Source: an uncultured Clostridium sp. (GTDB taxonomy: Bacteria > Bacillota > Clostridia > Lachnospirales > Lachnospiraceae). From it: a DNA stretch of 37,059 nt. The notes under the pieces are model-generated. The model did not search any database and was not told the DNA's origin. It worked only from the letters and a program-made list of their open reading frames with translations. The position numbers and the translations under genes were made by a program. This document shows, piece by piece, positions 33,394-37,059 of this stretch (position 1 is its first letter; every line of letters begins with the position of its first letter). The DNA lies in contig CALHQJ010000078.1 in the NCBI GenBank assembly GCA_938036545.1, positions 1-37,059 on the forward strand, in the 5' to 3' direction.

Positions 33394-34044
33394 ATGATTG
33401 ATTTTATAAGAGAAGTATTGAAGCTGTATGTGGAACGGGGCCCGTGGTTTTTAGAACTGCTGGCAGCCCATATCCGTTTGTCTCTGATGGCCATTGCCAT
33501 TGCAGGGACTCTGGGGCTCGTCATTGGAATTATTCTGTCAGAATACCGAAAGGCGGCGCCTTTAGTAATCGGAATCTGTAACGTGTTTTATACGATTCCG
33601 TCCATCTCCATGCTGGGAATTTTAATTCCGCTGTTAGGCATTGGAGATAAAAATGCAGTAACAGCCATTTCCATTTATGCGTTGATGCCGATGGTACGAA
33701 ATACCTACACAGGACTGACTACGGTGGATAAGGATATTTTGGAAGCGGCAAAGGCCATGGGAAGCACCAGAATGCAGATTTTGACCAGAGTTACCCTTCC
33801 ATTGGCATTTCCGGTAATTTTGACAGGACTTCGCAGCATGACGGTTATGGCCATTTCCATGTGCGGCCTGGCATCTTATATAGGAGCCAGCGGATTAGGA
33901 AAAGCAATTTATCGGGGAATCAGTATTTATAATCCCCAGATGACTTTTGCAGGAAGCATTTTAATTGCTTTACTGGCGCTGGCAGCAGATATGCTGCTGG
34001 GGCTGATAGAAAGAATTTATAAAAAGAAAAGGAGAATGGAATAA
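33394..34044 (+). CDS. Compatible-solute ABC transporter permease, OpuCB/ProW-like
   Basis: Membrane permease (216 residues, the usual OpuCB size) for glycine betaine/choline/carnitine-type solutes. It has about six hydrophobic segments and the ATPase-docking loop DILEAAKAMGSTRMQILTRV (about residues 118-137). The reading frame stays open back to 33250, but that segment contains the glnN terminator and the operon promoter, so ATG 33394 is the sensible start. First gene of a three-gene operon; the second permease usual in OpuC systems is absent. Confidence 0.88.
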   Translation: MIDFIREVLKLYVERGPWFLELLAAHIRLSLMAIAIAGTLGLVIGIILSEYRKAAPLVIGICNVFYTIPSISMLGILIPLLGIGDKNAVTAISIYALMPMVRNTYTGLTTVDKDILEAAKAMGSTRMQILTRVTLPLAFPVILTGLRSMTVMAISMCGLASYIGASGLGKAIYRGISIYNPQMTFAGSILIALLALAADMLLGLIERIYKKKRRME

Positions 34045-34045
34045 T

Positions 34046-35074
34046 ATGAGAATAACTGGAAAAATAACTGCGGCTCTTTTATCAGGCGCTATGGTATTAA
34101 GCCTTGCAGCCTGTGGAGGAAAGAACACAGAAACTACTGCGGCATCTGCAGAAGCAGCAACACCGGCAGAAGAAACCACTGCGGCAGAGGCAGCAGACAA
34201 AACAACAACAGCATCTGAAGAGACAGCTGCCACAGAGACTGGATCGAAAGATCCAATTGAAATTGCAACCAAACCTATGACAGAACAGTATATTCTGGCA
34301 GAAATGTTAAAGCTGCTGATTGAAGACAGCACAGATTATACAGTAAATATTACTCAGGGAATCGGCGGAGGCACTTCCAACATTCAGCCGGCCATGGAAG
34401 CCGGAGAATTTGATCTGTATCCGGAATACACATCCAGCGGCTACGTAATGGTTTTAGGCCATGATGCTGCAGGGGTCAGCGATGAGGAGATTTGGGAAAC
34501 TCTGATAAAGGAGTACCATGAGAAATTCGGCATGACCTGGCTGGGACTGTATGGATTTAACAACACCTACACAGTAGTAGTCAACAGCGATGTAGCAAAG
34601 GAACACAATCTGGTTACTACCTCTGACCTGGCAGCCGTTGCCGGAGAGCTGACCTTTGGAGGAAATCCGGATTATCTAGAGCGGGCAGACGGTTTTCCGG
34701 TACTGTGCGACACCTACGGCCTGGAATTTAAAAAGGTGATGGACATTGATATTGGTCTGAAGTATCAGGCAATGAACAGCGGAGAGATTGACGTAACCAA
34801 CGGATACACGACAGACGCCCAGCTGGGTTCTGGAAAGGTGACCGCCCTGCAGGATGACAAGCATTTACAGGTTAATTATTTCTGCTCTACCGTAGTCCGG
34901 GAAGATGCATTAGAGGAATATCCAGGCCTGGAAGAAGCGCTGATGAAGATGGACGGAATTTTGACCGATCAGGATATGGCTGAATTAAACTATAAGCTGG
35001 AAGCAGAAGGCATGGATGAAAAGCAGATTGCCCGTGACTATCTGACAGAAAAGGGATTGATTGCCAATGAATAA
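34046..35074 (+). CDS. Glycine betaine/choline-type solute-binding lipoprotein, OpuCC/OsmF-like
   Basis: Substrate-binding lipoprotein (342 residues). Lipobox LAAC with Cys23, then a Thr/Ala/Glu-rich linker to about residue 68, then a QAT-type binding domain starting IEIATKPMTEQYILAEML with the GGTSNIQPAMEAGEFDLYPE segment typical of OpuCC. The start codon is two bases after the permease stop, with GGAG 11 bases upstream, and the stop overlaps the ATPase start. Likely ligand: a quaternary-ammonium osmolyte; the exact one is undecided. Confidence 0.9.
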   Translation: MRITGKITAALLSGAMVLSLAACGGKNTETTAASAEAATPAEETTAAEAADKTTTASEETAATETGSKDPIEIATKPMTEQYILAEMLKLLIEDSTDYTVNITQGIGGGTSNIQPAMEAGEFDLYPEYTSSGYVMVLGHDAAGVSDEEIWETLIKEYHEKFGMTWLGLYGFNNTYTVVVNSDVAKEHNLVTTSDLAAVAGELTFGGNPDYLERADGFPVLCDTYGLEFKKVMDIDIGLKYQAMNSGEIDVTNGYTTDAQLGSGKVTALQDDKHLQVNYFCSTVVREDALEEYPGLEEALMKMDGILTDQDMAELNYKLEAEGMDEKQIARDYLTEKGLIANE

Positions 35075-35813
35075 GGGACAAACTCAGGATATTATCGTCC
35101 GGTTTGACAAGGTAAGCCTGTCTTATGGGCAGACACAGGTGCTGCAGGAGTTTTCTCTGGATGTAAAAAGGGGAGAGTGCCTGACGATTATCGGAAGCTC
35201 TGGCTGTGGAAAGACAACGCTGCTGAAAATTATTAATGGCCTGCTGATGCCGGATTCCGGCAAGGTATACGTTGACGGACAGGACGTCAGCCAGTCAGAT
35301 TTAACCAGGCTTCGCAGAGGCATTGGTTACGCTATTCAGAATGTGGGGCTGTTTCCACACATGACGGTAAGACAGAATATTGCCTATGTGCCCTCACTGT
35401 CGAAAAAATGGGATAAGAAAGAGGAAGAAGAGCAGGTAAGGGAGCTTTTAAAAACTGTAGGCTTAGAGCCGGAGATGGCAGGCCGCTATCCGCTGGAATT
35501 GTCGGGTGGACAGAAGCAGAGAGTGGGAATTGCCAGGGCTTTGGCGGCCAAACCGTCGTTAATGCTGATGGACGAGCCCTTTGGGGCAGTTGACAGCATA
35601 ACCAGAAGAGGGCTTCAAAAAGAATTGAAGCGTTTCCATAATGAAATGACGCTGACCATCCTTTTTGTGACCCACGATATTCGGGAAGCCCTGTTGCTGG
35701 GAGACCGAGTGTTAATTATGGAAGCAGGGAAGCTGGTGCGCCTTGGCACGCCGGAAGAAGTGAAAGCTGATCCGGGAAGCGATTTTGTAAGAAGGCTGCT
35801 GGATGAAAATTAA
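35067..35813 (+). CDS. Compatible-solute ABC transporter ATPase, OpuCA-like without CBS domains
   Basis: Nucleotide-binding subunit (248 residues). Walker A GSSGCGKTT is at 43-51, the Q-loop is AIQNVGLFPHMTV, the signature is LSGGQKQRVGIARAL, Walker B is LMLMDEPFGAVD and the switch His is in VTHDIREAL. The sequence stops soon after the ATPase core, so the tandem CBS domains that sense ionic strength in OpuCA are missing. ATG 35067 overlaps the previous stop by 8 bp and is preferred to TTG 35061. Last gene of the operon. Confidence 0.9.
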   Translation: MNKGQTQDIIVRFDKVSLSYGQTQVLQEFSLDVKRGECLTIIGSSGCGKTTLLKIINGLLMPDSGKVYVDGQDVSQSDLTRLRRGIGYAIQNVGLFPHMTVRQNIAYVPSLSKKWDKKEEEEQVRELLKTVGLEPEMAGRYPLELSGGQKQRVGIARALAAKPSLMLMDEPFGAVDSITRRGLQKELKRFHNEMTLTILFVTHDIREALLLGDRVLIMEAGKLVRLGTPEEVKADPGSDFVRRLLDEN

Positions 35814-35828
35814 ATGTATTGATGAATC

Positions 35829-35870
35829 AGACCGCTGTAAGGGAAAACCGCATTACAGCGGTCTTATTTT
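35829..35870 (+). terminator. Intrinsic terminator of the OpuC-like operon
   Basis: AGACCGCTGTAA (35829-35840) pairs perfectly with TTACAGCGGTCT (35853-35864), followed by TATTTTG. Confidence 0.88.
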
Positions 35871-35913
35871 GTGGGAAAAATTTCAGGCCGGATTTATTAA
35901 ACTTCCGGTAAGG

Positions 35914-35961
35914 ATTCTTTACGGAAAAAGTAAAGAATTGGAAAGAAAAGGGTGCTATACT
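35914..35961 (+). promoter_or_regulatory. Operator-like inverted repeat and extended -10 promoter
   Basis: ATTCTTTAC (35914-35922) and GTAAAGAAT (35930-35938) form a 9-bp perfect inverted repeat with a 7-base spacer. TGC-TATACT (TATACT at 35956-35961) is an extended -10 lacking a good -35. The repeat covers the -35 position, a usual place for repressor or activator binding. A second partial repeat (TTCCGGTAA / TTTACGGAA) shares its left part. Confidence 0.55.
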
Positions 35962-36018
35962 AAAATCAGCATCTGTGTCAGGAAAGCGTCTTTACAGATG
36001 CAAAAGGGGATGGTATCT

Positions 36019-37059
36019 ATGATCGAAATCTATGTGGCAGCCCATTTTCTGGTGGATTTGGCCTGCGCTTATCTGATGTTTTCAGGCATATACGGGGCGG
36101 AAAACTGGTATATCTGCCTGCTTTTATATAATTTTTGTGCTTTTGCAATGCAGATGCCTATAGGTCTGCTGGCAGATTATAAAAACCGCAATGCATATCT
36201 GGCAGTCTGGGGCTGCGTACTGGTAGCAGCTGCGTTTCTCCCAGGAGCGGCAGTCTCCCTGGCGGCTCGGACAGGAGCGGCCGGAACTATGACGGATTCC
36301 ATCGGTTTGTGGGCGGCAGGCACGGCTTCCATAGTGGCCGGCCTGGGAAATGGCCTGTTTCACGTAGGAGGCGGCCTGGACGTATTAAACAAAAGCAATA
36401 AATCGGCTGGCCTGCTAGGATTTTTTGTGGCCCCTGGAGCTTTGGGAATTTATTTAGGGACAGCTTTGGGAAAAGGAAGGGGTTGGCCGGAGGAGTGGCC
36501 TGCACTGCTGCTTTTGCCTGTGGCATTCGGCATATACTGGTGTGCTAGAAGGAAAGGCATCTGGCAGGTATCAGGCAATGCTCCGTTTTCACTTTTTCCG
36601 GACAGGAAGGCGCTGGCAGGAGCGTGGAAGCAGGCTACTGCCGCAGTGCTCTGCCTGTTTTTCGTAGTAGTCCTTCGCTCGTATCTGGGAATGATTCAGG
36701 ATTTCATCTGGAAGGAAAGCATGGGAGCCGGTATGATACTGGTCTGTGCGGCGGCTCTTGGAAAGTTTGCTGGGGGATTTCTGGCAGATATAGCCGGCTT
36801 TAAGAAAACGGCGGTGCTTTCCCTGATAGTGTCGGGAGGGCTGCATTTACTTTCCTTTCATCCGGCGGCAGGAATTCTGGCAGTATTTTTCTGGAACATG
36901 ACCATGCCTCTTACCTTGTGGGCTGTAGCCAGATTAATGCCAGGAGCGAAAGGTTTTTCTTTCGGCCTGTTGACATTTGGCCTGTTTTTGGGATTTTGCC
37001 CGCCTGCGCTGCGCCGCGTCGCGCACCACGCCGTCGGCCGTGGCGAAGACGCGCGAACC
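36019..37059 (+). CDS. MFS-like membrane transporter, 3' truncated by the window (and probably by a chimeric junction)
   Basis: Very hydrophobic protein, open to the window end (about 330 native residues visible). The segments MQMPIGLLADYKNRNAYLAV and GKFAGGFLADIAGFKK resemble the two copies of MFS motif A, and GNGLFHVGGG resembles a motif of the fosmidomycin-resistance-like MFS group; about ten hydrophobic segments can be counted. ATG 36019 with AGGGGA 8 bases upstream. Substrate unknown. The final ~17 codons (PALRRVAHHAVGRGEDART) are Arg/Ala/His-rich, break the membrane pattern and coincide with an abrupt GC rise, so they are probably not part of the real protein. Confidence 0.75.
   Translation, partial: MIEIYVAAHFLVDLACAYLMFSGIYGAENWYICLLLYNFCAFAMQMPIGLLADYKNRNAYLAVWGCVLVAAAFLPGAAVSLAARTGAAGTMTDSIGLWAAGTASIVAGLGNGLFHVGGGLDVLNKSNKSAGLLGFFVAPGALGIYLGTALGKGRGWPEEWPALLLLPVAFGIYWCARRKGIWQVSGNAPFSLFPDRKALAGAWKQATAAVLCLFFVVVLRSYLGMIQDFIWKESMGAGMILVCAAALGKFAGGFLADIAGFKKTAVLSLIVSGGLHLLSFHPAAGILAVFFWNMTMPLTLWAVARLMPGAKGFSFGLLTFGLFLGFCPPALRRVAHHAVGRGEDART
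37003..37059 (-). other. Compositionally foreign terminal segment
   Basis: The last ~55 bases are extremely GC- and CpG-rich, unlike the rest of the window. Read on the - strand from the window end, one frame gives GSRVFATADGVVRDAAQRR, which resembles the G-x-x-V-x-A-x-ADGVV segment of M23 peptidases from high-GC bacteria. Best explained as an assembly chimera or contaminating read end; the exact junction is uncertain (about 36998-37012). Confidence 0.6.

Overview
The window looks like a chromosomal segment of a gut-type anaerobic Firmicute, most likely Lachnospiraceae (Clostridium cluster XIVa, Hungatella/Enterocloster-like). This is inferred from the moderate GC content, strong Shine-Dalgarno sites, sigma-A-type promoters, a type III glutamine synthetase, Lpl-type sugar ABC transporters, secreted choline-binding-like repeat proteins and a cytoplasmic PL8 lyase. 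I saw no tRNA, rRNA, CRISPR array, transposase or phage gene.

Layout. (1) 1-5523: a compact + strand operon with overlapping genes: a VanS-like sensor kinase (5' end outside the window), a large membrane-anchored protein of unknown function, and an ABC ATPase with its ABC-2 permease. Its end overlaps, tail to tail, the - strand feoB (5473-7389). (2) 7390-18361: a glycosaminoglycan-utilisation locus: two Lpl-type permeases, a solute-binding lipoprotein, a membrane-spanning AraC-type regulator and a PL8 chondroitin/hyaluronan-type lyase on the + strand, facing a Cys-type sulfatase on the - strand. Neither enzyme has a signal peptide, so the expected flow is import of sulfated oligosaccharide, then intracellular cleavage and desulfation. 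(3) 18564-22827: a promoter driving a TetM-like translational GTPase followed by a bacterial SUV3-like RNA helicase, closed by a terminator. (4) 22826-23902: sfsA and a free-standing feoA on the - strand. (5) 24042-27460: threonine synthase, class II fructose-bisphosphate aldolase and a DUF554 membrane protein. (6) 27461-30932: two tandem paralogous secreted proteins built of wall-binding repeats, each preceded by an 11-bp-phased CAC(A/G) array at identical distance from a -10 box. (7) 31037-35869: type III glutamine synthetase, then a minimal OpuC-like compatible-solute transporter (one permease, a binding lipoprotein, an ATPase without CBS domains). (8) 35914-37059: an operator-like inverted repeat, a promoter and a truncated MFS-like gene. 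The last ~55 bases are extremely GC-rich and read on the - strand like a fragment of an M23-type peptidase, which suggests a chimeric contig end.

The points most worth a second look are the 11-bp-phased array shared by the two wall-protein genes, the GTPase/SUV3 helicase pair, the intracellular GAG pathway with a perfect 13-bp hairpin between transporter and regulator, and the suspicious right edge. No completely new multi-gene system can be claimed from sequence alone. The GTPase-SUV3 pair and the kinase/large membrane protein/ABC operon are the least explained.
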